From Candidatus Melainabacteria bacterium (GTDB taxonomy: Bacteria; Cyanobacteriota; Vampirovibrionia; Obscuribacterales; Obscuribacteraceae), in assembly GCA_003963305.1 (NCBI GenBank), contig RXJR01000036.1:1-64000 (forward strand): DNA of 64,000 bases. Direction: 5' to 3'. A model generated the notes under the pieces. It did no database searches. It was not told where the DNA came from and was given only the letters and a program-made list of their open reading frames with translations. The position numbers and the translations under genes were made by a program. Shown here one piece after another: positions 34,824 to 44,536 of this stretch. Position 1 is the stretch's first letter, and every line of letters begins with the position of its first letter.

Positions 34824-36554
34824 CTAACGAGGTTTCCATACAGTTAAATCACCATCACCGATCGAACCGGGAAATACTTTATCAACGACCCAATATTTTT
34901 CGATTAGCGGCTCGAGTTCGGGATGATCCAGGTGTAATGCACGGGGAAAAGTGGTGATCAGATACAACTGCTCAGGCTTGTGCTGTCGCAAGACCTCGTT
35001 AAATTCAGGAATCGTCCTTACATCGTAATAGTCTTGATTGAGCCTCATATCGCTACGACTCGCGTAATACGCCACTCCCTCGCGCGCCGTATAAATCGAA
35101 AGTGGATAAATTTTGCCCGGTTTTGATTTCAAATATAAAACCGCCGAACGAAAATCTTGTTTAGGAATTCTGTAGTACGACATCAACGGCGGAATGTTGA
35201 CCGCCATTACACACAGGATAGACAAGGTAAAAAGAGGCATGGATAGCTTCTCTTGCCCTATCCTTTTCAAGATCCATCGCAAAGACTCATGCAGACCGGT
35301 TGCGCAAACAAGCAGAGCAAGCGGCAAGGCTAACAAAAAGAATCTTGGCGACACAGCCAATGCTAGTTTTAGCAAATAGAGAGCCAGTAATATTTCAGGC
35401 AAAATCAGTCCGACCAGCAAAAGCCAACTGGAACGAAACATCGCCTTTAGTCCGGCGAAAGCAATGATCAATCCCGGCACAGCAGCAACTGCCACAAGCG
35501 GAGCGCTGCTTATTCTCAAACCACGCACAACCTCATTGAGAAATTCCGCCGAAAACAAGGTAAACCCCGTAGACTGCACTTTATAGGTCTCCTGCACGAC
35601 CATATACGCTTGCGGAAAAATTATGCTGTATAAGTGGAGCACCATTAGCAGTGACAGAAACATTACGGACGAGAGTCTCCAGAAAAGCGGCCAGCCGCCC
35701 CCACTGCGCCGCTGAACGACCACTGACGCCACTACTGCCATTAAGAAGTGCGCGATTAGCACTGACAAGCTGGCAATAATGGACGCCATATTCAAGAACG
35801 TGCACAAGCAATAACCCACCCAGTGCCACACCTTGTCCTTCTTGACTCCACGAAGCAGAAATAGAGTCGCACCCAGCGAGAAGAGCAAGTGCGCAGTGTA
35901 TCCACGAGCATTTTGGGAAAAGAATATGTGCTGATACGAAACAGCTAAAAGAAGAGCAGCAGCCAGAGAAATCCAGCGGCTTGCTATCAATCTGGTCAGC
36001 AAATAGAACACTGGAATAGTCAGCGCACCAATTAGAACTGATGGCAAACGCACCACCCATTCCTGCTCCCCAAAGACACTGACAGCCATTTTTTCAAGCA
36101 GCGTATAAAAGAGATGGTTGTTGGTGCTGTAGTAAGTCGTCAACAATCCGAAAATTGAACTGTCACGATAAAACGTCAGAGGCGTAATTTCATCCAGCCA
36201 AAAGCTCGAGTTGAGGAAGAGACAACGCAGCAGCAGACCAAGCGCAATAATGCCCGAAAGTACAAAAGTAGCCTGCCTTCGGGTAAGTGGCTCGGAATCG
36301 GTAATTGGCTTGGGCACAATCAGAGATTCAGCCGATAGACGTTGCCATCGCCACCCGGTCAAACCGATTAAAAGACACCAGAATCCATCGAGAAAAGCGC
36401 ACCACTTCACGATAATCAGGTTTTTGTCAGGCGAGCTGACAGAACCCGGGGGAACAACTGCTTCGATATGCACGGTGTCAGGTAAGGCAAAGGCCGTAAT
36501 CGCAAGAATTGCGCCGATGACTGAAAAGGCGATCGATTGTTTGGTAATTCGCAC
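34824..36554 (-). CDS. GT39/ArnT-like membrane glycosyltransferase
   Basis: 576 residues, GTG start. About twelve membrane segments. After the second or third of them comes FWLDEITPL (D121-E122), the acidic pair of the PMT/ArnT fold, followed by NNHLFYTLL and a VRLPSVLIG block. The last 120 residues form a periplasmic-type domain (YASRSDMRLNQ). It should transfer sugar from a polyprenyl-phosphate donor at the outer face of the inner membrane. It resembles the 22789 gene only in fold. First gene of its minus-strand group, divergent from the methyltransferase at 36920. Confidence 0.84.
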   Translation of the reverse strand: MRITKQSIAFSVIGAILAITAFALPDTVHIEAVVPPGSVSSPDKNLIIVKWCAFLDGFWCLLIGLTGWRWQRLSAESLIVPKPITDSEPLTRRQATFVLSGIIALGLLLRCLFLNSSFWLDEITPLTFYRDSSIFGLLTTYYSTNNHLFYTLLEKMAVSVFGEQEWVVRLPSVLIGALTIPVFYLLTRLIASRWISLAAALLLAVSYQHIFFSQNARGYTAHLLFSLGATLFLLRGVKKDKVWHWVGYCLCTFLNMASIIASLSVLIAHFLMAVVASVVVQRRSGGGWPLFWRLSSVMFLSLLMVLHLYSIIFPQAYMVVQETYKVQSTGFTLFSAEFLNEVVRGLRISSAPLVAVAAVPGLIIAFAGLKAMFRSSWLLLVGLILPEILLALYLLKLALAVSPRFFLLALPLALLVCATGLHESLRWILKRIGQEKLSMPLFTLSILCVMAVNIPPLMSYYRIPKQDFRSAVLYLKSKPGKIYPLSIYTAREGVAYYASRSDMRLNQDYYDVRTIPEFNEVLRQHKPEQLYLITTFPRALHLDHPELEPLIEKYWVVDKVFPGSIGDGDLTVWKPR

Positions 36555-36919
36555 GTATTTTGGTTGAAGTAGAAGGCTGCCTGGTCCAGGCTAGATCATG
36601 CTACACATTACGGCTTGCTTACGTTCTTAATAAAGATTAGACCAGCGTTATCAAATAGTCCCGCGCCCATGGATGCTCTTAGTATGGGACTTCCGGGGAA
36701 TGCAGGTTTGTCGAAAACAGAATTGTCAAACGAGTATGAAACGTGACGAATGATTAGATGTTGACAAACGGGTTATCCTAATCAACGCAACTTGACCACC
36801 CCGTAAGGGACCGGGCTCGTCGCCATGACCGCCGCACCTGACCAGCTGCTGGAACTCGATTCGCACTTCAGGAAGTCAATTCCTCATCAACTCCGATAAT
36901 AGGAAGCTAAAAAGCATTT
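36555..36919. other. divergent intergenic region inside the glycan locus
   Basis: 365 bp without a gene. It has a perfect GCCTGG-T-CCAGGC palindrome at 36579-36591 and an AGTCCC/GGGACT inverted repeat (36657-36691) that encloses TTAGTAT, similar to the promoter-like elements at 42990 and 44494. Control of both divergent transcripts probably lies here; no single promoter stands out. Confidence 0.45.
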
Positions 36920-37849
36920 ATGAGCACAAAATTAGAATCCGCTCCACAGATATTCGAACCCGAATACTACCAGCGCCTCTACGACATCGAAGAGAATCAC
37001 TGGTGGGCTCAAGGCATGCGTGACGCTATGGTTGCCCTCCTGAAGAAACCAACTTCAGGTATGAAAAATATCGAAGTGCTGGACATCGGTTGCGGTACTG
37101 GCTACCTGCTCGATTTTGTCCAGAAACATTATCCGCTGGCAGGCGAACCGACCGGACTGGACTATTCCGAGCATGCGCTCAAGTTCTGCGAAATGCGTGG
37201 TGCCACCAAACTGGTTCTGGGCAGCGCTACCGATGTGCCACTGCCATCAGCCAGCGTCGATTTGATTATCTGTATTGATACCATTCAACATCTCGCAGGT
37301 GCCGGCGCCGATGAAAAGGCTATCGCTGAGTTCAAGAGACTGCTAAGACCGGGTGGACTTGTCTACTTGCGCACCAATTCGTCGTGGGGCCGAGTCAAGC
37401 TCAGCGGAGCGGACAAAGACCAATATCGCCGTTATGACGTGCCGACTGTCACGACCATGCTCAGACAAGCCGGTTTTGTCGTCGAGCGCGCCACTTACTT
37501 GAACACTCTACCTAGCGCATTCGGCGCTCTCCGCGAATACCTGAACGCCTTCAAGAATAGCGGACGCAGTCATGGACACGATCACGATCATGGTCATGGA
37601 CACGGTCACGACCATGGGCATGATCATGGTCACAACCATGGACACGACCACGGCCACGCTCAATCGCATGGACTGACGAACACCACCAAAGCGATCGGTC
37701 CTGGACTGGCAATCAAAAACTACGCAGAAAGCCTGGGCTGGCTAAACAATCTCATGCATAAAGAACTGGCAGTGGAAGCGGCTCTCCTCTCTGCTAACAT
37801 CGACTTGCCTTTCGGACACTCAAGCGGCTTTGTTGCGCGCAAACCATAA
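36920..37849 (+). CDS. SAM-dependent methyltransferase with His-rich insert
   Basis: 309 residues. N-terminal YYQRLYDIEENHWWAQGMRD, S-adenosylmethionine site LDIGCGTGYLLDF, DYSEHA, and IICIDTIQHL as the post-motif. Between the catalytic domain and the last 60 residues lies a segment (about 217-250) with 16 His alternating with Gly and Asp, of the kind that binds Ni, Zn or Co in HypB, SlyD and CDF transporters. The substrate is likely a glycan or lipid-linked intermediate, as the gene starts the flippase/transferase group. The His run could store metal or be a neutral repeat expansion. Confidence 0.85.
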   Translation: MSTKLESAPQIFEPEYYQRLYDIEENHWWAQGMRDAMVALLKKPTSGMKNIEVLDIGCGTGYLLDFVQKHYPLAGEPTGLDYSEHALKFCEMRGATKLVLGSATDVPLPSASVDLIICIDTIQHLAGAGADEKAIAEFKRLLRPGGLVYLRTNSSWGRVKLSGADKDQYRRYDVPTVTTMLRQAGFVVERATYLNTLPSAFGALREYLNAFKNSGRSHGHDHDHGHGHGHDHGHDHGHNHGHDHGHAQSHGLTNTTKAIGPGLAIKNYAESLGWLNNLMHKELAVEAALLSANIDLPFGHSSGFVARKP

Positions 37850-37939
37850 CCTGACGCTGCAAACGAGTTGCTTATTGATTGAGACCAATGAACGTTAAGA
37901 CGGACAATCGGCTCTTGTACACAATCCGGAGCTGACTGG

Positions 37940-39472
37940 ATGAGCAAGGACAAGCCGGGCATAAGCAAAAATTTCGCCATACTCTCGGTTGGTCAAATGA
38001 TCAGCCGAATTCTGGCATTTGCCGTCACTATTCAAATGACTCGCGTGCTTCTTCCAGACGAATACGGCGCCGTCGTATTCGCCATGACCGTACTGGCTTA
38101 CATAGGCATCATAGTTGATTTCGGTTTTGACGCCTGGGGCCCGCTGGAAGTGGCTCGTGGTATCACGCCCATTCCAACCATCGTCAAATCTGTGGTCAGT
38201 CTCAGACTGCTTATGCTGATTCCCGCACTGATTGGATTGTCCGTCGCCACCTACTTGATGCCGCTGCCACCACTGACTAAAACAATAATCCTCATCTCCG
38301 GCGCAACGATGCTTCCCAGTGCTCTAGATCTTAACTGGGTCTTCCTCGGCAGCAAGTCAATGGTACCAGCTATAGTATCAGACTGCCTCTGTCAACTCCT
38401 CATGGCGACCGGTGTTTTCCTGCTGGTAAAACAGCCCAGCGACGTCATTTATGTTCCCGTCATGCAGGTAGCAACCCGCGCCATAGCAGTCGCATACCTG
38501 CTTGTCACCTACAGTCGAACATTCGGCATGTTCAAACTAGGCTGGGAATCTGAGACGATCAAAAAATTCGTCACCGGATCTTTGCCCCTTGTCGGCTCGG
38601 CCCTGGTCGGAAGAATTATCGAGAACTTCGATATTCTCTTGCTCGGCATCTGGGTCGGCTCTGAAGCTACTGGACTCTACGGAGCCTCCTTCCGTGTCGT
38701 CTGGATGCTCGTGCTGATCACTGTAGCCTATTACACAGCCCTTCGACCTACACTGGCACAAGCATATGTACAGGGCTTTCATACAATTGAAGCACTGTTG
38801 AATCGCGTCATGCGCATCTCCGCTGCCATCGCAATCGGTGCTTCCGTCGGTGGCATTCTGGTGGCAGAACCACTGGTTCTGTTTCTCTACGGCAAAGCGT
38901 ACCTACCAGCAGTTCCGGCACTGCAGGTACTCCTGGCACTGTTTGGTATGCACATGCTCAGCAGAACCTACAGGGTCTTGCTTATTTCATTCAACAAGCA
39001 AGTAAACGACTTACGCATCATGTCGTTGGCGGCGCTGGTAAACGTAGTATTGAACATCTTCGTCATAAAGCAATACGGAATCATGGGAGCAGCACTAGCC
39101 AATTTTGCGTGCGAATTCCTGATTCTAATTCTCGATTACATTGCGGCGCAAAAATTTGTCGGACGAATTCCCCTTGGACGCCACCTCTGGAAACCAGCAA
39201 TTGCCGCTTGCTTTATGTATCCGGTCATTCAAGTCACGCACAATCTCCACCTGCTGATTCAGATTGCCGCCGCCGGTAGTGTCTATGTGGTGCTCGTGTT
39301 CCTCTTCAAATCCATCACCATGGATGATGTCAAAGTCATTCTCAACCGCAAAAAGAAAACGCCTGAGGAGCAAATGGAAACCCTCGCCGCAGAAGTAGAA
39401 GCCATGAACCAGGAAACCGACGCAGGTGGACCTGAAGCGAACTTAAATCCACCCTGTGTGGCTGGTAAATAA
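37940..39472 (+). CDS. Wzx-like polysaccharide flippase
   Basis: 510 residues with about 12-14 hydrophobic segments (MATE/PST fold): FAILSVGQMISRILAF at the start, YGAVVFAM, and VLLALFGMHMLSRTYRVLL later. The C-terminal 50 residues are charged and cytoplasmic. It should flip undecaprenyl-linked glycan units across the inner membrane. It lies 90 bp after the methyltransferase. No Wzy or Wzz gene is recognisable, although one of the GT39-like proteins could be confused with Wzy. Confidence 0.87.
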   Translation: MSKDKPGISKNFAILSVGQMISRILAFAVTIQMTRVLLPDEYGAVVFAMTVLAYIGIIVDFGFDAWGPLEVARGITPIPTIVKSVVSLRLLMLIPALIGLSVATYLMPLPPLTKTIILISGATMLPSALDLNWVFLGSKSMVPAIVSDCLCQLLMATGVFLLVKQPSDVIYVPVMQVATRAIAVAYLLVTYSRTFGMFKLGWESETIKKFVTGSLPLVGSALVGRIIENFDILLLGIWVGSEATGLYGASFRVVWMLVLITVAYYTALRPTLAQAYVQGFHTIEALLNRVMRISAAIAIGASVGGILVAEPLVLFLYGKAYLPAVPALQVLLALFGMHMLSRTYRVLLISFNKQVNDLRIMSLAALVNVVLNIFVIKQYGIMGAALANFACEFLILILDYIAAQKFVGRIPLGRHLWKPAIAACFMYPVIQVTHNLHLLIQIAAAGSVYVVLVFLFKSITMDDVKVILNRKKKTPEEQMETLAAEVEAMNQETDAGGPEANLNPPCVAGK

Positions 39473-39833
39473 TTGAAGCTGAGGCACTAAATTATTTGAT
39501 CACAAAACCACTTGGCAGCCAGGAGTTCGCAGAGCACGCTATCAACGAGCTATGCAGCGAATATGTCCAACAATTTTTCAAACTGCAACACGTATTTACA
39601 ACTGCAGCAATTAGAAATTATCAAGACAGAATTCAATAATTGCTCAACCTTGACGAGCTGGGATTATGCGAAGTAGCCAAGAGATCCAGCATTCTCGCTG
39701 GCAGCAATTATTATGTATTCGCTCTTTACTATCTCCTTCCGATTTGGCAATCTCATAGCTGTACTCAGCTCACACTTCTTGACAAGAAGAGCAATTACTA
39801 CCGACCGGCTGCGACTTCTCACTACGGAAATAA
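39473..39833. other. non-coding gap within the glycan locus
   Basis: 361 bp, AT-rich. Short open frames on both strands have no ribosome binding site or recognisable product, and I see no strong hairpin followed by T. A TTGACA at 39779-39784 has no fitting minus-10. Confidence 0.45.
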
Positions 39834-41108
39834 GTGACGAATAAATTGAAAAGACGCGAATCTCAGCGCAGCGGACACACGGAAACATTGATGACTGATA
39901 ACAATAAACAATCGGCCAAAGCAAGAAGCGGTCCAACCACTCTTTCACCGAACGTCTCGGTAATCGTGCCTGTTTACAATGGCGGCGATCAATTCGAAGA
40001 CTGCCTGGCTGCAATCGCCAGATGGAAACCTACAAACTGGGAACTGATTGTTGTCGACGACGGTTCGACAGACCAATCAGCAGCTCTGGCCAGGCACTAT
40101 GGTGCCACCGTGATGAGTACGGAAGGAAGACTGGGTCCGGGCGCAGCTCGAAACATAGGTTCACGCTACGCTTCTGGAGAATACGTCTGTTTCATAGACG
40201 CAGATTGCGAGGTCAACGCAGTCACATTCAAAAACATGGCCGGAATCCTATCCCGCGATACCACCATTGATGCCTTGTTCGGCTCTTACGATACAACGCC
40301 GCGAGCACCGTCATTCCTCAGTCAATACAAAAATCTGATGCACCACTGGGTCCATCAGAACAGCAGTGAAGATGCCGCTACATTTTGGTCCGGATGCGGC
40401 GTAGTGCGTCGCTCTCTATTTCTTGCCCTGGGTGGATTCGACGTCGTCACATACAAACGTCCCAGCATTGAAGACATAGACCTCGGCTATCGCATTAAGC
40501 AAGCCGGCGGCAAAATCGTATTGTCCAAAAAAGTACAGGTCAAACACTATAAAAATTGGACTTTGATGTGTTTGCTGAAAACGGATGTATTCGATCGTGG
40601 TATTCCATGGACGCGCCTGATTCTCAGCGATAAGTCCCGTCTGATCAACGACTTGAACCTGGGCAACGATCAGAGACTGAGCCTGGCTGTCACTTATCTT
40701 CTGCTCCTCTCACTGGTGCTGATTCCATTCGTTCCACACGCCGGCTATGCGGCTGCCGCACTTGCAGTAGTGCTCTTTTCACTCAACATCAATACTTACA
40801 GCTTCTTCGTCAAAAGACGTGGTGCACTGTTCGCGATACCAGCAATAGGTATGCACTGGCTCTACTTCGTGTATTGCGGAATCGCTTTTTGGTGCGGAGT
40901 TGCCTTACATACTCGCGACAAAATCCAGGGCAAAGAAGTCTTACCGGTGATGCCGATCGAAGACGCGGCCGGGCAGCACAAAAGCATTTCAACGAGTGCA
41001 TCAAGCTCGACCAATTCCCTGAAAAATGCGGCAACAGAACCTGTCAGCAGCAAGACTCTGGAGAGCCAAAACAACGCTGCCTCTCAGACCGCAATCGCTA
41101 ACACATAA
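39834..41108 (+). CDS. membrane family 2 glycosyltransferase E
   Basis: 424 residues from the GTG at 39834; an ATG at 39891 is nearly as good (both have GGAAA-type sites). GT-A motifs: VIVPVYNGGDQFEDCL, VVDDGSTD, GPGAARN, and a proper DXD in FIDADCEV. GGFD and ED in IEDIDLGYR form the acceptor/catalytic side. Three or four membrane segments (about 280-365) and a polar Ser/Asn-rich tail follow. Not of the A-D subfamily. Inverting transferase on the cytoplasmic face. Confidence 0.9.
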   Translation: MTNKLKRRESQRSGHTETLMTDNNKQSAKARSGPTTLSPNVSVIVPVYNGGDQFEDCLAAIARWKPTNWELIVVDDGSTDQSAALARHYGATVMSTEGRLGPGAARNIGSRYASGEYVCFIDADCEVNAVTFKNMAGILSRDTTIDALFGSYDTTPRAPSFLSQYKNLMHHWVHQNSSEDAATFWSGCGVVRRSLFLALGGFDVVTYKRPSIEDIDLGYRIKQAGGKIVLSKKVQVKHYKNWTLMCLLKTDVFDRGIPWTRLILSDKSRLINDLNLGNDQRLSLAVTYLLLLSLVLIPFVPHAGYAAAALAVVLFSLNINTYSFFVKRRGALFAIPAIGMHWLYFVYCGIAFWCGVALHTRDKIQGKEVLPVMPIEDAAGQHKSISTSASSSTNSLKNAATEPVSSKTLESQNNAASQTAIANT

Positions 41109-41160
41109 GCTCGCTAAAGTTTCAGCCGGATTGACAGGACCACGTGTCTAACAATCTGTA

Positions 41161-41186
41161 ACAACAAGCGTATATACGATTGTTGT
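41161..41186. promoter_or_regulatory. 26-bp near-perfect palindrome
   Basis: Left half ACAACAAGCGTAT, right half ATACGATTGTTGT; 12 of 13 positions are complementary. It lies 174 bp upstream of the flavoprotein gene and 52 bp after the stop of transferase E. It lacks GC content and a T run, so an operator is more likely than a terminator. Confidence 0.55.
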
Positions 41187-41359
41187 CAATCAAAGCAACA
41201 TAGCTATCTGTTCGTAGATTGGCTGCCTGAAACCCTCTAAAGGTCGCGCCAATTTGCTGACAGGGCTACTCAAATTGTGTAAGATCCACAATGGATGATT
41301 GAGCATCGCATTACAACGCGATCAAATCCGACTTCCTTCACGCAGGTCTGACAAGATCA

Positions 41360-42961
41360 ATGGAAAAACCCGCTGGTAGCCAGCAAACGGCCGTAATAAT
41401 CGGGGCCGGACCGGCTGGATTGACAGCAGCTTTCGAGCTTTTAAAACACACAAAAATCAAACCGATCGTGTTGGAACGCACCGACTATCTCGGCGGCATC
41501 GCTCGTACTGTCAATTACAAAGGCAACCGCATCGACATCGGCGGTCATCGCTTCTTTTCCAAATCCGATCGAGTCATGCAGTGGTGGCTCGATGTAATGC
41601 CCTTAGAGGCGCTGGAAGAGAAGAGTCAAGTTATTACCTATCAGCAAAAGACGACATCTGTAGAGGGTCAGATTAGCGCTCCTGACCCTAAAAAAGAAGA
41701 CAGAGTCATGTTATTGCGCAATCGAAAATCGCGCATTTACTTCATGCGCAAATTTTTCGATTATCCAATCAGCCTGACGCCTGCAACCGTTAAAAACATG
41801 GGGCTCTTTAAGACTGCGAAGGTCGGTCTGAGTTACATGAAAGCCAGCCTTTTTCCCATCAAGCCAGAGAAAACTCTGGACGAATTTCTCACCAACAGAT
41901 TCGGAAAAGAGCTCTACCTGACGTTCTTCAAGTCTTACACTGAGAAAGTTTGGGGCGTTCCCTGCTCGCAGATAACTTCGGCATGGGGCGCACAGCGCAT
42001 CAAAGGGTTATCGCTCTGGCGTGCGGTTCGCCACTTTTTCAAGAGTTCTTTATCAGCTGTAGACATCGGACAAAAAGAAACAGAAACGTCCCTGATCGAG
42101 CGATTTCTCTACCCGAAACTCGGTCCCGGACAGATGTGGGAATACGTCGGCAAACACGTTACAGAATCAGGCGGAGAGATTCATAACGACTGCAATGTCG
42201 TAAAAATCAACGTCACCGAGAACCGGGTTAAGTCAGTCGAAATAGAAGACGCGAAAACCGGCGAGCGCCGCACCTACGAAGGCGACTACTTTTTCTCGAC
42301 TATGGCAATCAAAGACCTGGTCCAATGCCTTGAGCCCAAACCGGGACCAGAAGTTACGCAGATCAGTGATGGACTGCTGTATCGGGACTTTTTCACGGTC
42401 GGGCTGCTGGTCAATAAACTGAAAATCTCAGAGCAAACCACAAACGGTACAAAGCTCGTATCGGACAACTGGATTTACATTCAGGAGCCGGATGTAAAAC
42501 TAGGTCGACTCCAGATCTTCAACAACTGGAGTCCCTATATGATTGTCGATCAATCCAAAGTTTGGCTGGGGCTGGAATATTTCTGCAACGAAACTGACGA
42601 CATCTGGAGCTGGGACGATCAGAAACTGATTGATTTTGCTGGTAAAGAGCTCGAACACATCGGCATCATCGATGCTTCAGATGTACTGGACGCCACTGTT
42701 ATCAGAATGCCGAAAACCTATCCTGGTTACTTCGGCACTTATGAAAAATTTGATGTTTTGCAACGTTTTATCGACAGATTCGAAAACCTGTTCCTGGTGG
42801 GACGTAACGGAATGCACAAATACAACAACCAGGACCACTCGATGCTTACGGCAATGACGGCTGTCGAAAACATCATAAATGGCGTAAAAACCAAGGACAA
42901 CATCTGGTCAATCAATACTGAACTTGATTATCACGAAGAAAAGACCACTAATAAATCTTAA
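41360..42961 (+). CDS. FAD-dependent oxidoreductase, UDP-galactopyranose-mutase-like
   Basis: 533 residues. FAD site [14 protein letters not shown] near residue 14, E39 for the ribose, and [21 protein letters not shown] with the GGH motif of the amine oxidase/UGM group. The C-terminal FAD block is [18 protein letters not shown]. The family includes enzymes that contract UDP-galactopyranose to the furanose form as well as desaturases; the length (533) exceeds classical Glf (about 370-390). In this context a nucleotide-sugar role is likely but unproved. Followed after 77 bp by an SGNH-type gene. Confidence 0.8.
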   Translation: MEKPAGSQQTAVIIGAGPAGLTAAFELLKHTKIKPIVLERTDYLGGIARTVNYKGNRIDIGGHRFFSKSDRVMQWWLDVMPLEALEEKSQVITYQQKTTSVEGQISAPDPKKEDRVMLLRNRKSRIYFMRKFFDYPISLTPATVKNMGLFKTAKVGLSYMKASLFPIKPEKTLDEFLTNRFGKELYLTFFKSYTEKVWGVPCSQITSAWGAQRIKGLSLWRAVRHFFKSSLSAVDIGQKETETSLIERFLYPKLGPGQMWEYVGKHVTESGGEIHNDCNVVKINVTENRVKSVEIEDAKTGERRTYEGDYFFSTMAIKDLVQCLEPKPGPEVTQISDGLLYRDFFTVGLLVNKLKISEQTTNGTKLVSDNWIYIQEPDVKLGRLQIFNNWSPYMIVDQSKVWLGLEYFCNETDDIWSWDDQKLIDFAGKELEHIGIIDASDVLDATVIRMPKTYPGYFGTYEKFDVLQRFIDRFENLFLVGRNGMHKYNNQDHSMLTAMTAVENIINGVKTKDNIWSINTELDYHEEKTTNKS

Positions 42962-42985
42962 CCTCAAGCTCTGGAACCCAGCACC

Positions 42986-43012
42986 GTGCTAGTATCGAAC
43001 CGCTTGCCATGT
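42986..43012 (+). promoter_or_regulatory. promoter-like element upstream of SGNH gene 1
   Basis: GTGCTAGTATCG carries an extended minus-10 (TG-C-TAGTAT, 42990-42995), followed by GAACCGCTTGCCATG. The same arrangement (TGGTACTATCGGGACTTGCCATG) precedes the MBOAT gene at 44494, and a third, looser one is at 36681. No strong minus-35. Forty-four bases separate it from the GTG start. Confidence 0.4.
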
Positions 43013-43038
43013 GGTAAAAGCAGGGCAATGCTGCACCA

Positions 43039-44292
43039 GTGCAAAACAGATTGAACAGCCAGCAAGTGACCGTCAAAACCAGACCATCTCCGAAATTTTT
43101 AGCAGGCACCACATTTGGTTGCTTGTTCACTTTGTTCGCCTTCAACTCAATCGTCAATGCCACTTTGCCTGAGGGATTGCCAGACTATCGTGATATGACC
43201 AATGCGCTCATATCAAAGCTCCCGGGAATGCTCAAAGCTAAAGATGCCCCCGATGTACTATTGCTGGGTGCTTCAGGAATCGTCATTCCATCGGTCCGTT
43301 GCGACGATCAATTTCATCAACGCCCATCTAGATACGACGAGCAGTTCATGAAATCCGACATCTGGAAATATGCAAAGTCGGACTATTTAGCAGATCTGCT
43401 GTCGCATCAGCTGCACAAAGATGTCACCATAGATAATACTGGATCTGGTGGCTGCATTATGTCGGACCAATACATTGTTCTGAAGAAATACCTGGATGCA
43501 GGTAAACGTCCGGAGTTTGTCCTGATCACAACCGGACCGAAGGACTTTTACGACAATCTCAAACCAAGCATCGACAAAACACCCATCTACACTGAGCTTG
43601 CCGACCTTCCAATCCGCCTGACAGACATTGTGCAAGGCAACTGCAAGATCGATTCGTCAGTACCTGAAATGTCGGAATCATTGCTGCGGGCACTCTCTAA
43701 GTTTTACTTCTTCCGAGAAGACTACCGCGGTTTTCTAGCCAGAAAAACGTCCGAATTGACCGGACATCCGGAGTCCCTGGAAAAAACCCCAGAAAATCTT
43801 GCCGCCCAAAAGGCTACCGCTGGCAAAGATTCAGCGGCTCTCGCAAGCGCCAAAAAGGCAGAGCCCATCAGGTATATACCAAACACAAACCAGGACATCA
43901 AACGATTTCGCAAGATCTATCTGCCCATCAACAAAACTCAGTTCGATCAACAGATGGCCTACCTGCAAAAAACAATCGAACTGGCTAAGAGCAACGGTAT
44001 TGCAGTACAAATATGCTTCATGCCACTGGCCGAAGAACACAAGAATATATTGAAGCCGGACGCCTGGGATACGTACAAAAAACGTGTCACAGAGATGGCA
44101 GCGAAAGAAGACGTCGCCTGCCTTGACCCACAAGAAGAAATCGGTTTTGAACCGGACGATTTCGAGGACAGTGCCCACTTGAACAAAGTAGGTGGCAAGA
44201 AATTCTTCAACTACCTGACTGAGAAGATTTGCAGCGACCAGAAAGTTGCCGCGTCGATCGCCCAGAATGGGGTCTTGATCGGTCAGCACTAG
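43039..44292 (+). CDS. SGNH/AlgJ-like O-acylation protein 1
   Basis: 417 residues, GTG start. Signal anchor about 21-43 (AGTTFGCLFTLFAFNSIV), so the main domain is periplasmic. Catalytic-type residues: S79 in LLGASG, the block TGPKDFYDN, and D377/H380 in FEDSAHLN, which fit the Ser-Asp-His pattern of SGNH hydrolases and of AlgJ/AlgX/DltD partners of MBOAT proteins. It ends in VLIGQH, exactly like its paralogue at 45997. Known paired systems transfer acetyl groups from the membrane to an exported polysaccharide; the MBOAT gene follows directly. Confidence 0.8.
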   Translation: MQNRLNSQQVTVKTRPSPKFLAGTTFGCLFTLFAFNSIVNATLPEGLPDYRDMTNALISKLPGMLKAKDAPDVLLLGASGIVIPSVRCDDQFHQRPSRYDEQFMKSDIWKYAKSDYLADLLSHQLHKDVTIDNTGSGGCIMSDQYIVLKKYLDAGKRPEFVLITTGPKDFYDNLKPSIDKTPIYTELADLPIRLTDIVQGNCKIDSSVPEMSESLLRALSKFYFFREDYRGFLARKTSELTGHPESLEKTPENLAAQKATAGKDSAALASAKKAEPIRYIPNTNQDIKRFRKIYLPINKTQFDQQMAYLQKTIELAKSNGIAVQICFMPLAEEHKNILKPDAWDTYKKRVTEMAAKEDVACLDPQEEIGFEPDDFEDSAHLNKVGGKKFFNYLTEKICSDQKVAASIAQNGVLIGQH

Positions 44293-44439
44293 GCGTTAAA
44301 GGCTACTAACAATTCGCCTCCTGACAGCAGTCCAAAACGTCAAGCCTGTGGATATTAAAAGAAATTGACAACACCGCTTCAGAGCAGCCTGGAGTTACGC
44401 AAGCATTGAAGTACAGGGGTTTCCGCTTAGATTTAGAGC

Positions 44440-44499
44440 TAGATAAGCCGTTTCGGAAACTTTATCTAAATGCTGGAAGAGCCCGCGCCATGGTACTAT
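44440..44499 (+). promoter_or_regulatory. stem-loop and promoter-like element before the MBOAT gene
   Basis: An inverted repeat TAGATAA/TTATCTA (44440-44468, 15-base spacer) lies just upstream of an extended minus-10 candidate TGGTACTAT (44491-44499). The sequence after the minus-10 matches the element at 42990. The ATG at 44537 is 38 bases further on. Confidence 0.4.
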
Positions 44500-44536
44500 C
44501 GGGACTTGCCATGGGATCTAATTTAGAGCCAAGAAA

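Noticed and set aside
39640-39837. Small open frames in the gap before transferase E
   Set aside because: No start signal or recognisable product on either strand.
41133-41170. Sigma-70 promoter with TTGACA at 41133
   Set aside because: No acceptable minus-10 lies 16-18 bases downstream.
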